From the NCBI GenBank assembly GCA_019422525.1, contig JAHZDE010000013.1, forward strand, positions 1 to 64,000: 64,000 nt of DNA, read 5' to 3'. Shown here one piece after another: positions 34,448 to 42,429 of the stretch. Origin of the DNA: Clostridiales bacterium (GTDB lineage: Bacteria; Bacillota; Clostridia; Oscillospirales; Acutalibacteraceae). Position numbers and translations under genes: made by a program. How positions within the stretch are numbered: position 1 is the first letter of the stretch; each line of letters opens with the position of its first letter. Under the pieces are notes generated by a model, which worked only from the letters and a program-made list of their open reading frames with translations, was not told the DNA's origin and did not search any database.

Positions 34448-36484
34448 ATGGATTATAGCCTTTTTTTCTGCAATGTTGACAAAACCCAAAACAACACACA
34501 TCTAATAGATATTCTTTCACAATATTCAGCACAAAGCTCTGTCCAAACATATGTGATTAATGCTCCTTTAGGAGAGGAGGCATCTACGCGTTATGGCTAC
34601 GACGGAGCTTGCGTTGTTCTTATGCCCAAAAGAAAAATATGTTTTGTTAATTACAGTAGTGACCAAGAATCTTTTGAAGAATATTGTGAAGATTTTATTG
34701 AAGATTTGGGTTATTTATCAGAAAAATTCGAATATCGAGAACAATTGGGACGGCCCAGAGTATGGAAAGCAGATCTGATAACTTCCATATCAATTTCTGA
34801 TGTTAATAGTATTCAAGATATTTTGCATAAGACGGAATTAGGTGATGTGACGAAACAGCGTCATGCCGAGTTCTTACTTTCTCTGCTTATTGGTAGTATA
34901 AACGATATAGGAAGGATAGGCGGCGAAAATCCGAAAACAATCCTAGATCAGGTGAAGAAAAAAATTATTTTGTTCGACGGAGATCAAAGTAGATTCATTT
35001 ATTCTCAACCGGCAACCCAAAAGAGAATTACAATTCAGGGTCTAGCAGGTACAGGAAAAACAGAGCTTCTTTTGCATAAGCTTAAAGATTTGTATACTAA
35101 AAACAAATCCGCTAAAATTGTTTTTACCTGTTATAACAGAGTGCTTGCTCGAAGTATGAAATCCCGTATTCCGGATTTTTTCAACTTCATGAAAGTGGAT
35201 GAACAGATAAAGTGGAATGAACGTCTTTGGGTTATGCCAAGTTGGGGTTCTCGCGGTCTTCCCAATACAGGAGTTTATAGTTATATCTGTTCGAGCTATT
35301 CACTTGAATTTCACTCATTTTCATATCAATGGACATTCGATCAGGTATGTCGCCAGGCTATTGATGCGATTCAAGCTAAGACTCAAAATGAACCTATTGT
35401 TCCGTGTTTTGATTATATGCTGATTGATGAAAGTCAAGATTTTCCCAAAAGTTTTTTTAAGCTGTGTGAATTGGTAACAAAGCATACGGTTTATGTCGCT
35501 GGTGATATTTTTCAAGATATTTATGATCGTACTATTGATCAATCGGTTCAAAGCGATTACCTTTTGAATAAATGTTATCGTACAGATCCCAAAACATTAA
35601 TGTTTGCCCATGCTGTTGGCATGGGACTATATGAATATCCAGTCATTCGTTGGCTTGAAGACGAAGAATGGATTTCTTGCGGGTATAGAATACAGAGAGA
35701 TAAAAAAGAACGCAAATTTGTCCTTTCACGAATTCCATTAAGGCGCTTTGAAGATCTAGACACTTCAGACCTTCATAGTATAGAAGTCGTGAGTAGCAAA
35801 GAAGAAGAAATGGAAACTAATATTCTTAAGATTATTGATTCCATTCGAGACACGCATCCTACTGTTCATCCTGGAGACATTGCTATAGTCTTTTTGGAGG
35901 GAAAAAACAAGAATAACTACGAGCTTGCGGATTCTCTTGTAATGAAAATTGCTAAAAAATACGCATGGCTCGCTGTAAAAGGTTACGAAACCAAAGATAG
36001 CACAGAAGATGCAGTGTTCATAAGCAATCGAAACAATATTAAAGGTCTGGAATTCCCATTTGTCATATGCCTTGTACGTGGAAGAGTTTCTGATAATGTG
36101 TTTTTGAGAAATACTCTATATATGATGTTAACCAGATCGTTTATCACCTCATATTTTCTTGTGAATTCTATCAATGCAAATTTTATCGGTATCTATCAAA
36201 AAGCGGCCGAAAGAATCAGTAAAAGCGGCGTTATGAGTTTACGCGAACCTCCTGAAGCAGAGAAAGAATTACAAAATCAAAAAGTTAGCATCGCAGTCAC
36301 GAAAAAGCAGCGCCCACTTCGTGAAATTATTGAGGATGTCTTTAGCAGTCATCCACAATTAAAAGAAAAGCAAAAGCAGCGTATTATCGAATCGATGTTA
36401 GAAATTATCGGTGATGAAGGAGCTATGAGCGAAACTGAAATTAAAGATCGTACAGCCAAGATGATCTCTGCTTATGTAGGATGA
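34448..36484 (+). CDS. UvrD/Rep-like SF1 helicase, cargo
   Basis: 678 residues from the ATG at 34448 with GCGAGG upstream. The first 190 residues match no family I know. Walker A GLAGTGKTELLLHKL is at about 198-212, followed by VFTCYNRVLARSM (motif Ia). Walker B is in YMLIDESQDFP, motif III region in YVAGDIFQDIYD, motif V in NNIKGLEFPFVICLV, motif VI in LYMMLTRS. It is a complete SF1A-type motor with a basic C-terminal tail. It is AT-rich and followed by a DUF2290-like gene after three bases. I infer a two-gene defence unit. Confidence 0.85.
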   Translation: MDYSLFFCNVDKTQNNTHLIDILSQYSAQSSVQTYVINAPLGEEASTRYGYDGACVVLMPKRKICFVNYSSDQESFEEYCEDFIEDLGYLSEKFEYREQLGRPRVWKADLITSISISDVNSIQDILHKTELGDVTKQRHAEFLLSLLIGSINDIGRIGGENPKTILDQVKKKIILFDGDQSRFIYSQPATQKRITIQGLAGTGKTELLLHKLKDLYTKNKSAKIVFTCYNRVLARSMKSRIPDFFNFMKVDEQIKWNERLWVMPSWGSRGLPNTGVYSYICSSYSLEFHSFSYQWTFDQVCRQAIDAIQAKTQNEPIVPCFDYMLIDESQDFPKSFFKLCELVTKHTVYVAGDIFQDIYDRTIDQSVQSDYLLNKCYRTDPKTLMFAHAVGMGLYEYPVIRWLEDEEWISCGYRIQRDKKERKFVLSRIPLRRFEDLDTSDLHSIEVVSSKEEEMETNILKIIDSIRDTHPTVHPGDIAIVFLEGKNKNNYELADSLVMKIAKKYAWLAVKGYETKDSTEDAVFISNRNNIKGLEFPFVICLVRGRVSDNVFLRNTLYMMLTRSFITSYFLVNSINANFIGIYQKAAERISKSGVMSLREPPEAEKELQNQKVSIAVTKKQRPLREIIEDVFSSHPQLKEKQKQRIIESMLEIIGDEGAMSETEIKDRTAKMISAYVG

Positions 36485-36502
36485 TAATTGGAGTGCGAGG
36501 AT

Positions 36503-37156
36503 ATGAAAAGATTTGAGTTTGAACTTACTGATGACCTATATCAACAAGTCCTTCGTCCAATTCGAGAGAAAAGCGACCTATTAAGAATATTGGCGAATGC
36601 AATAAAGCTTATTATCTCACAGCGGGAAGTAGTAACCTCGATAGACACAGAGAAAAAGATTGTGCTCTATATAAACAAAATGAGCCGACTGATTTTTTCC
36701 TTAGAGAATAAAATATTTTCTTTTTGCTTTCCTTTTCGCGCCCGGATTAGCCAAAGCGGAGTCTTATCTATTGGGTTTGATGATTATTTTGACTTTGACA
36801 GTATAAATAGCTCATTGTTATTAAGCGTAGTAAATCGCGATGATCTCTTTTGTGGGTCCTTAGAAAATGTTCCCATCATCGTTCTTGAGGAAATTGAGAA
36901 TAATGAATGGGACGATTCTGTGGATTTTGAGAGCTTTTGCGAGCTTATAAAAATGTTGATGCTATTTGAGCCGGGATATCTACGCTATGATTACGATGAG
37001 GAACGTGCAAACGGTGACATTCACCCATTGAATCACCTAGACATCTACTTTTCCTCTAACGCTACAATGAAATTGGGTCTAGAACACGAGGTACAAACTG
37101 ATTGGTTTATTGATCTGCTGGATATTACAACCGTATGTAAATATCTTAAACATTAA
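36503..37156 (+). CDS. DUF2290-like protein, partner of the helicase
   Basis: 217 residues from the ATG at 36503, with GGAG nine bases upstream (a TTG at 36488 is in frame). The C-terminal segment YLRYDYDE, then IHPLNHLDIYFSS and the end WFIDLLDITTVCKYL have the form of the DUF2290 family. No catalytic motif is obvious. The gene follows the helicase directly, and a terminator closes the pair. From memory, helicase-DUF2290 pairs appear among predicted anti-phage systems; this was not checked. Confidence 0.68.
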   Translation: MKRFEFELTDDLYQQVLRPIREKSDLLRILANAIKLIISQREVVTSIDTEKKIVLYINKMSRLIFSLENKIFSFCFPFRARISQSGVLSIGFDDYFDFDSINSSLLLSVVNRDDLFCGSLENVPIIVLEEIENNEWDDSVDFESFCELIKMLMLFEPGYLRYDYDEERANGDIHPLNHLDIYFSSNATMKLGLEHEVQTDWFIDLLDITTVCKYLKH

Positions 37157-37188
37157 TATTCACATGTAGGTGATTCCTCGAAAACGAA

Positions 37189-37220
37189 AAGCCCCGAATT
37201 CTTTCACAGATTCGGGGCTT
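37189..37220. terminator. Terminator between the helicase pair and the excisionase-like gene
   Basis: AAGCCCCGAAT pairs with ATTCGGGGCTT; ACTTTTT follows on plus and TTTTCGTTTTC on minus. It serves convergent genes. Confidence 0.85.
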
Positions 37221-37228
37221 ACTTTTTA

Positions 37229-37432
37229 TTACATTCCCTTTGATGCCATCCACTCTTCGAACGACTTTTTGGAGATGCGAATGGTGGTTCCAATACGCAC
37301 ACTCTTGAATAGGTTTTGCTTAACAAGCTTATAGGCGGACGTTCTGCCGATGTCCAGGATCTCGGCAATCTCATCCACAGTGTAGGTGCGACGCTCGTGA
37401 GTAGGGCGGTTTTCAGTATCATTTTGGCTCAT
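37229..37432 (-). CDS. Excisionase-like HTH protein (helix-turn-helix 17 type)
   Basis: 67 residues from the ATG at 37432, with AAGGAG six bases upstream. MerR-like HTH: RTYTVDEIAEILDIGRTSAY, KLVKQNLFKSVRIGTTIRIS, then KKSFEEWMASKGM. This is the form of Xis proteins of Tn916-type elements. It lies 235 bases from the tRNA half-site, as expected for an element end. No integrase gene accompanies it in the window. Confidence 0.82.
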   Translation of the reverse strand: MSQNDTENRPTHERRTYTVDEIAEILDIGRTSAYKLVKQNLFKSVRIGTTIRISKKSFEEWMASKGM

Positions 37433-37666
37433 TTTTAGCTCCTTTTTCATTCGTCAAATTGACCATAAGACGGCTCAAATGCAGATAGAATAAGGCTCTT
37501 TCAGAGGTGTTCTTGCTAAGAATTTGCTAATAGGCCCCCTTAAAAGGCACATAATCAGCCGTCACTTTGTGCAAAATGCACTACAGATTTCGAATGCTAC
37601 GCGAACAGAATGAGAAAGGAAGTTACTAGATGTACCAAACGTGCTGTGCGAGAGTTGGACGCCATA

Positions 37667-37708
37667 CTCCTAAGCCCGAGGCCCCCGGTTCGAGCCCGGG
37701 CAGGGACA
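37667..37708 (+). other. Attachment site: 3' half of tRNA-Arg(CCU) without its 5' half
   Basis: The 42 bases read as anticodon loop CTCCTAA (anticodon CCT), 3' anticodon stem GCCCG, variable loop AGGCC, T-arm CCCGG-TTCGAGC-CCGGG, acceptor strand CAGGGAC and discriminator A. The matching 5' parts (GTCCCTG acceptor, CGGGC stem) are absent upstream, so no tRNA is made here. Tyrosine integrases often use exactly this anticodon-to-3'-end block as att core. It therefore marks an element end, or the junction of two elements. Confidence 0.8.
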
Positions 37709-37717
37709 TTACCTTAC

Positions 37718-37757
37718 AATCGCGGAAGATTTTTCATCGAATCTTCCGCGATTTTTT
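37718..37757 (+). terminator. Terminator following the tRNA half-site
   Basis: AATCGCGGAAGATT pairs perfectly with AATCTTCCGCGATT, then TTTTC. It sits ten bases after the tRNA 3' end, as a native tRNA terminator would. Confidence 0.9.
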
Positions 37758-37761
37758 CTAA

Positions 37762-37972
37762 AGATTTTTTGCCCTCATTGACGATTTGTCAAAATAACCG
37801 GCATTTTCTCTAACGCTGAAAACCGGCTTCCGGAGGCCAAACCGCTAAAAACGGCGAGTGCACCCTTAATCCCTGGTGTAATTGGGTTTAACTCCGTAAT
37901 CAGGTAGCCTCCCCCGCCCGGAAATTTTGAATCAGCCGGATTTCTTCCTGGCCGATGAGGGCAAAAAATTCT
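37762..37972. repeat. 211-bp segment bounded by inverted repeats (MITE-like candidate)
   Basis: AGATTTTTTGCCCTCAT (37762-37778) and, inverted, ATGAGGGCAAAAAATTCT (37955-37972) match except for one inserted base. The interior has no ORF of note and holds several GCCGG/CCGGC words. No clear target duplication is seen. It could be a miniature element or a structured regulatory region. A further small hairpin lies at 37995-38022. Confidence 0.4.
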
Positions 37973-38051
37973 AAGTCGCATTAGAACCGCCAGCCCTGAT
38001 TTTTCAGATTTCCAAAATCAGGCGCCGGGATTAGAAAGGAGTTACCGTAAG

Positions 38052-38471
38052 ATGGAAGATATTGAAAAAGCCCTAATGGAAGCCCGTAAAATCGCAGAAC
38101 AGTTGCTAGAGTCATCCCCGCTGTATTTCCGTGATTTGACGCCATCCGATCTTCCGGAAAGCACCCCTGGTGTGTATGCGATCTTCGACGAGGATCACAA
38201 TGAGGTTTTATATGTGGGGCGCACAAAGAACTTAAGACGGCGACTGTATACCAATCATCTGCATGGTCCCGAGGCAAACGCCAGATTGAAGAAATATCTG
38301 GTGGATGATGAATTGCAGACATCCGTTGATACTATGGCGGATGCAAAGCAATATCTGAAAGATCATTGTTATGCGAAGTATCTCGTAGAAGAAGACACAC
38401 TTTGGCGTGGCCGAATTGAGGGGCTTTTGAGTTATTTGCTCAATGTCCGATATATCCACGAAGAGCATTGA
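38052..38471 (+). CDS. Small GIY-YIG-type protein
   Basis: 139 residues, AAAGGAG before the ATG. The GIY-YIG core appears as TPGVYAIFDEDHNEVLYVGR (GVY and YVG), then TKNLRRRL with the conserved Arg. The first 35 residues are helical. The C-terminus EDTLWRGRIEGLLSYLLNVR contains a Glu suitable as the metal ligand. It could be a nuclease or an inactive relative. It is the first gene of element B after the att site. Confidence 0.75.
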   Translation: MEDIEKALMEARKIAEQLLESSPLYFRDLTPSDLPESTPGVYAIFDEDHNEVLYVGRTKNLRRRLYTNHLHGPEANARLKKYLVDDELQTSVDTMADAKQYLKDHCYAKYLVEEDTLWRGRIEGLLSYLLNVRYIHEEH

Positions 38472-38512
38472 GTCTCTACACTCCCCTATAACTAAATACC
38501 GATATCTTACAT

Positions 38513-38550
38513 AGCCCTGTGATGATTATCCTTCACCACAGGGCTTTTTT
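38513..38550 (+). terminator. Terminator after the small GIY-YIG gene
   Basis: AGCCCTGTG pairs with CACAGGGCT, extended by GTGA/TCAC inside, followed by TTTTTT. Confidence 0.85.
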
Positions 38551-38597
38551 CGTTTCCTGATTTCACTGGTAACAGATCAACAAAGGAGGATATCGAT

Positions 38598-38900
38598 ATG
38601 AGCAAGAAATCGAAGCATAAGATCATTCTGATTGGCGGCATCCGGTACTACGCTGACAAGCCTGACACCTGCCGCAAGTGTTTCTTCTGGAAGAACCGCA
38701 AGGTTGGCTGCATCCTTGGCCGGCAGAACTGCTACTACCTGGCAAAACCTGTCATGACGGCGCAGGAGAAAAAGTGCAGCGGCTGTTGCTATGCCAAAGG
38801 TCAGCCCTGCGTCAGCGCCGCCTGCTACAAGGATCTGGATGCTTGGCTTCGGATGGTCAGAGCAAGCCGGATGAGAAAGGAAGGGCCGGGAAATGCGTAA
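38598..38900 (+). CDS. Cysteine-rich ICE protein (zinc-binding candidate)
   Basis: 100 residues, GGAGG before the ATG. Twelve cysteines lie in two clusters: TCRKCFFWKNRKVGCILGRQ with a following NCYY, and KCSGCCYAKGQPCVSAACYK. Paired CxxC spacing suggests structural zinc sites. No named family is recognised. It overlaps the next gene, which repeats part of the Cys pattern, so the two may be related. It is upstream of the replication/partition genes. Confidence 0.7.
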   Translation: MSKKSKHKIILIGGIRYYADKPDTCRKCFFWKNRKVGCILGRQNCYYLAKPVMTAQEKKCSGCCYAKGQPCVSAACYKDLDAWLRMVRASRMRKEGPGNA

Positions 38901-39105
38901 GCAAGAGGAACTCTTCCGCCATTACGAAATACTCTCCAAGGCGGACAAGCCCGGGAAATCGAAGGACAAGCCCGGCTGCTGCAAGCGCTGCATCTACTAC
39001 CGCCCGGATTTCAAATACCGCCGGTGCCAGTTTTCCAGATGCATGTACGGTGACCAAAAGGCTGTCTTTCGCAAGAATCCCCTGAAGCGGGATAAGTTCA
39101 CCTGA
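38893..39105 (+). CDS. Second small cysteine-rich protein
   Basis: 70 residues, starting inside the end of the preceding gene. CCKRCIYYRPDFKYRRCQFS and RCMYGD repeat the CxxC-x(9)-C-x(4)-C spacing of its neighbour. The C-terminus is basic. The overlap and shared pattern suggest duplication or a two-part complex. Function unknown. Confidence 0.65.
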   Translation: MRKQEELFRHYEILSKADKPGKSKDKPGCCKRCIYYRPDFKYRRCQFSRCMYGDQKAVFRKNPLKRDKFT

Positions 39106-39124
39106 AGGCAGGTGGTGACAATGC

Positions 39125-40018
39125 GTGTTTGACTATATCTACGGGGCCCAGGCAGAGCAGTTTACCTTCTACCGGATACCCAAAGTTCTTTTCACCGACA
39201 GTGAGTTTCACACGCTCTCCGCGGAGTCGAAAATTCTGTACGGCATCTTATTGGACCGAGTTTCCTTATCCGCGAAAAATGGCTGGATTGACTCGCAGGG
39301 CCGTGTGTATATCATCTACACCATTGAGGATATCATGGGCGATCTGAACTGCGGGAACAAGAAGGCCATAAAGCTTCTGTCGGAGCTGGAGGAAAAAGCC
39401 GGGCTTATCGAACGGAAGCGTCAGGGACTCGGAAAGCCAAACCTGATTTATGTGAAGAACTTCATCTCGGCAGAAAAGGAAGCGGAAAGACATTTCTTGA
39501 AATGTCAAAATCACACTTCTGGAAATGACGAAACCACACATCCGAAAGTGTCAAAAGGACACGCAATTAATACTGAACAGAACGATACTGAGTATAGCGA
39601 TACCGATTCTTTTCCTTCCGACAAAAATGTCGGGAAAGGAAGCGAAGCGATGCGAATTCGTGCGCAGTATGAATCGTATTTCATAGAATCCCTTGAGATG
39701 GATATTCTTTCCCGGGACACTTCCCTGGATCAGGAAGCGCTTTCTGCCATGGTGGATCTCCTGGTCGATGTCTGCTGCTCCAGGAAAAAGACCATCCGTA
39801 TCAACCGGGAAGACATGCCGCTGGAAGTCGTGAAAAGTCGGTTCATGAAACTGAAAGCCGAGCACATCAAATATGCCCTGATGACACTGGAGAACAACAC
39901 AACCCGTGTCCGGGATATGAAGCAGTACATGCTGGCGGTTCTCTACAACGCTCCAACGACCATGAGTGCTTACTATCAGAACTGGGTCCAGCACAATCTG
40001 GCCAATGGGTCAACCTAG
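39125..40018 (+). CDS. RepA-type replication initiator with DUF6017 C-terminal domain
   Basis: 297 residues from a GTG. The N-terminal RepA_N-like winged helix has FYRIPKVLFTDSEFHTLSAE, SKILYGILLDRVSLSAKNGW and IMGDLNCGNKKAIKLLSELE. The linker is polar. The DUF6017-like C-terminus has MPLEVVKSRFMKLKAEHIKY and LAVLYNAPTTMSAYY. RepA_N proteins initiate replication of Firmicute plasmids, so element B may replicate as a circle after excision. ParA and ParB follow, in keeping with this. Confidence 0.88.
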   Translation: MFDYIYGAQAEQFTFYRIPKVLFTDSEFHTLSAESKILYGILLDRVSLSAKNGWIDSQGRVYIIYTIEDIMGDLNCGNKKAIKLLSELEEKAGLIERKRQGLGKPNLIYVKNFISAEKEAERHFLKCQNHTSGNDETTHPKVSKGHAINTEQNDTEYSDTDSFPSDKNVGKGSEAMRIRAQYESYFIESLEMDILSRDTSLDQEALSAMVDLLVDVCCSRKKTIRINREDMPLEVVKSRFMKLKAEHIKYALMTLENNTTRVRDMKQYMLAVLYNAPTTMSAYYQNWVQHNLANGST

Positions 40019-40024
40019 TTTGAT

Positions 40025-40040
40025 GTTCCCTATGGGGAAC
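40025..40040. promoter_or_regulatory. Palindrome upstream of parA
   Basis: GTTCCC-TATG-GGGAAC, 27 bases before the parA ATG. The TTCCC/GGGAA half-sites recur in a longer palindrome inside parB. A partition or autoregulatory site is possible. Confidence 0.4.
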
Positions 40041-40066
40041 GCCAGTGACGGGAGGTGAAACTATCT

Positions 40067-40891
40067 ATGGCAAAAGCCACAACGATGGCTGTTGTAAATC
40101 AGAAAGGCGGTACCGGCAAAACCACCACCTGTGAGAACCTGGGGATTGGCCTTGCGAACGAGGGAAAACGGGTATTGCTTGTGGATACCGATCCACAGGC
40201 TTCCCTGACCATTGCCCTTGGCCATCCCAGGCCGGATGAAATTCCGGTTACCCTGACGGATCTGATGGCGAAAGTCATTCAGGATCAGCCATTAGAACCG
40301 AAGGAGGGCATTCTGACGCACGAAGAAAGCGTCGACCTGATTCCGGCCAACATCACCCTTTCCGGCATGGAGGTATCTCTGGTAAATGCCATGAGCCGTG
40401 AAACCGTGCTGCGGCAGGTTCTGGAGCCGCTCAAGGACCGGTACGATTATATCCTGTTGGACTGTATGCCGTCCCTCGGCATGCTTACGGTCAACGCCCT
40501 GGCCGCTTCTGACCAGGTGCTCATTCCCGTGCAGGCGAACTATCTGTCGGCCAAAGGGTTGGAGCAACTTCTGCAAACCGTCAACAAGGTGAAGCGGCAG
40601 ATCAATCCGAAGCTCAAGATTGAGGGGATTCTGCTGACCATGGTGGACTTTCGGACCAACTTTGCAAAGGAAATCAGCACCCTGATTCGGGACACCTACG
40701 GCAGCAAACTGAAGGTTTTCGAAGCAGATATCCCCCGCTCTGTCCGCGCGGCCGAAATCAGTGCCGAAGGCGTGAGTATTTTCAAGCATGATCCCGGTGG
40801 CAAGGTCGCTGATGCCTACCGCAGTCTGACAAAGGAGGTGTTGGCAAATGTCGAAAAGAAGCGGAAACATCAGCTTGACCAGCTACGATGA
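40067..40891 (+). CDS. parA: ParA-type partition ATPase
   Basis: 274 residues from the ATG at 40067 (a GTG four codons earlier overlaps the ribosome site). Deviant Walker A NQKGGTGKTTTCENLG (11-26), DTDPQASLT, then ILLDCMPSLGMLTVNALAAS. It has no N-terminal HTH, like Soj-type ParA. It moves ParB-bound DNA over the nucleoid. It overlaps parB by 44 bases. It suggests stable inheritance of the excised element. Confidence 0.93.
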   Translation: MAKATTMAVVNQKGGTGKTTTCENLGIGLANEGKRVLLVDTDPQASLTIALGHPRPDEIPVTLTDLMAKVIQDQPLEPKEGILTHEESVDLIPANITLSGMEVSLVNAMSRETVLRQVLEPLKDRYDYILLDCMPSLGMLTVNALAASDQVLIPVQANYLSAKGLEQLLQTVNKVKRQINPKLKIEGILLTMVDFRTNFAKEISTLIRDTYGSKLKVFEADIPRSVRAAEISAEGVSIFKHDPGGKVADAYRSLTKEVLANVEKKRKHQLDQLR

Positions 40892-41783
40892 CATTTTCGA
40901 AACGGATGAAAGCCGTGCCGAGAAACAGCTGGAGCATGTGCAGAAGATCAGCATCAGCGAACTGGTGCCCTTCAAAAATCATCCCTTCAAGGTAGTTGAC
41001 GACGAAGCCATGCTGCGGACGACGGAAAGCATCGCGCAGTACGGGGTATTGACTCCTCTGATTGCCCGGCCATTAGAGGGCGGCGGTTATGAGATCATCT
41101 CCGGGCACCGCCGGGCACATGCCGCCGAACTGGCCGGGCTGACGGAAGTCCCGGTTCTTGTACGGCAGATGGATGATGATGCGGCCACGGTACTCATGGT
41201 GGATTCCAATCTTCAGCGCGAAAATATCCTGCCCAGCGAGAGGGCCTTTGCGTACAAGATGAAGTTGGAAGCGATGAAACATCAGGCCGGAAGACCCTCC
41301 CAAGGTAATTATTCCCAAGTTGGGAATAATATTGGTAAGTTGTCAAGTGAAGAAATGGCAGAAGAACTTGGAACCAGCAAAAATCAAATTTTCCGTTATA
41401 TCCGCCTCACCAACCTGATTCCCGAACTTCTGGAAATGGTGGATCAGAAGCAAATCTCCTTCAATCCGGCGGTGGAGCTTTCCTACCTCGCGCCGGAGGA
41501 ACAGCGAATCTTCATGGTAGCCATGGAAGAAATTCAGGCCGCCCCTTCCCTGTCCCAGGCCCAGCGCCTGAAAAAGCTGGCACAGGAAGGAAATTTCACC
41601 CCAGATGCCGCCCGGGGGATCATGAACGAAGTAAAGAAAGGTGACCTGGAGCGGGTGACCTTCCGCAACGAGCAGCTGCGGAAGTATTTCCCTCGTTCCT
41701 ACACAACCCAGCAGATGCAGGATACCATTCTCAAGCTTCTGGATCAGTGGCAGAAAAAGAAAGCCCGGAACCAGGAGCGATAA
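40848..41783 (+). CDS. parB: ParB/Spo0J-family centromere-binding protein
   Basis: 311 residues, GGAGG upstream. The nuclease-like N-terminal fold contains the CTP-binding-type motif ISGHRRAHAAELAGL, after YGVLTPLIARPLEGGGYEI. A central HTH has MAEELGTSKNQIFRYIRLTN. The C-terminal part is helical. The gene contains a 23-base palindrome that may be its own binding site. It pairs with ParA. Element A has no equivalent in this window. Confidence 0.92.
   Translation: MSKRSGNISLTSYDDIFETDESRAEKQLEHVQKISISELVPFKNHPFKVVDDEAMLRTTESIAQYGVLTPLIARPLEGGGYEIISGHRRAHAAELAGLTEVPVLVRQMDDDAATVLMVDSNLQRENILPSERAFAYKMKLEAMKHQAGRPSQGNYSQVGNNIGKLSSEEMAEELGTSKNQIFRYIRLTNLIPELLEMVDQKQISFNPAVELSYLAPEEQRIFMVAMEEIQAAPSLSQAQRLKKLAQEGNFTPDAARGIMNEVKKGDLERVTFRNEQLRKYFPRSYTTQQMQDTILKLLDQWQKKKARNQER
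41308..41330. promoter_or_regulatory. 23-base palindrome inside parB (parS candidate)
   Basis: ATTATTCCCAA-G-TTGGGAATAAT is perfect on both arms. It encodes NYSQVGNN, a segment I believe is also common in related ParB proteins, so the symmetry could be partly a by-product of protein constraint. Binding sites within par operons are known. Confidence 0.4.
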
Positions 41784-41800
41784 ATTTTATACCGAACCGG

Positions 41801-41840
41801 AAGCACCGTCGAAAGCCTTCGCTTTTGTGGGTGCTTTTTT
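41801..41840 (+). terminator. Terminator after parB
   Basis: AAGCACC pairs with GGTGCTT and a T-run follows. The loop is 22 bases, so termination may be partial, leaving downstream genes linked. Confidence 0.65.
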
Positions 41841-41871
41841 ACTATCCAAACTTTGAAAGGAGCAGGAACCG

Positions 41872-42426
41872 ATGATGGAAAAAGAAATAAAGCAGCATCC
41901 GAAGTTCCCGGCCAAGAACACAGTGAATTTTTCCGAAGGAGATCCGGCCGCCAAGCTTGGCGCTTTCCTGGATGAGCTGGCAGATCTGTTCAGCGACGGT
42001 GCCGGCATGCTTTCCCAACTTGCCGACTGTCTCCAGGAAGACAGCGATCTCCGGGATGTAGAAGATATCGGGCTCATGAATGCAACCGTGCTGTATGCCG
42101 TTCCCGGTGTTCCGGCACAGCTGATGACCGTGGAAGAAGCTCTGTCGAAGTTTCCCGGCTTTGAGGAGGAGCAGACCTTCCATTGTTTTGAAATTCAGGA
42201 GCACCTGTATCTCTACTACATGGAGTGCGCCTGGGAAAGTGAAGAAGAGATTGCCATTACGGCGCCGGTGTTTGTCTCCCGGGTCAGTGACGACGAGACG
42301 AAAAGCGTAGAACTGACCGCCCGTGATTTTGTCGCTGCAATCGCCTTCCTGAATGATCACACAACTACACTTGCGGACGAAACCGGTACCGGCGGGTTCG
42401 GCTTCTGGCTGCCCAAGGAGGACTGA
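41872..42426 (+). CDS. ICE protein of unknown function
   Basis: 184 residues, AAAGGAG upstream. No family recognised. Acidic and helical first half (AAKLGAFLDELADLFSDGAG), beta-rich second half (LYLYYMECAWESEEEIAITA), ending GTGGFGFWLPKED. The acidic character resembles antirestriction or regulatory ICE proteins, but there is no direct support. It precedes the DUF5688/DUF3846 gene by three bases. Confidence 0.65.
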   Translation: MMEKEIKQHPKFPAKNTVNFSEGDPAAKLGAFLDELADLFSDGAGMLSQLADCLQEDSDLRDVEDIGLMNATVLYAVPGVPAQLMTVEEALSKFPGFEEEQTFHCFEIQEHLYLYYMECAWESEEEIAITAPVFVSRVSDDETKSVELTARDFVAAIAFLNDHTTTLADETGTGGFGFWLPKED

Positions 42427-42429
42427 GCT

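Larger units (their letters stand above)
1..37708. mobile_element. Element A: ICE with clostridial Maff2/CD11xx-type conjugation module (left end outside window)
   Basis: The block holds a relaxase, MobC, VirD4, VirB4, VirB6, PrgI, Maff2, an NlpC/P60 hydrolase, TopB and an ArdA-type antirestriction protein. Together these make a full conjugation set. The transfer operon is on minus (34.2 to 16.1 kb), while relaxase and MobC are on plus at 1.4-3.1 kb. An excisionase-like gene and a 3' tRNA-Arg half mark the right end. No integrase is visible, so it probably lies left of the window. AT-rich cargo islands sit at 3.4-8.9, 12.8-16.0, 20.8-21.8 and 34.3-37.2 kb. The left boundary is unknown. Confidence 0.75.
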
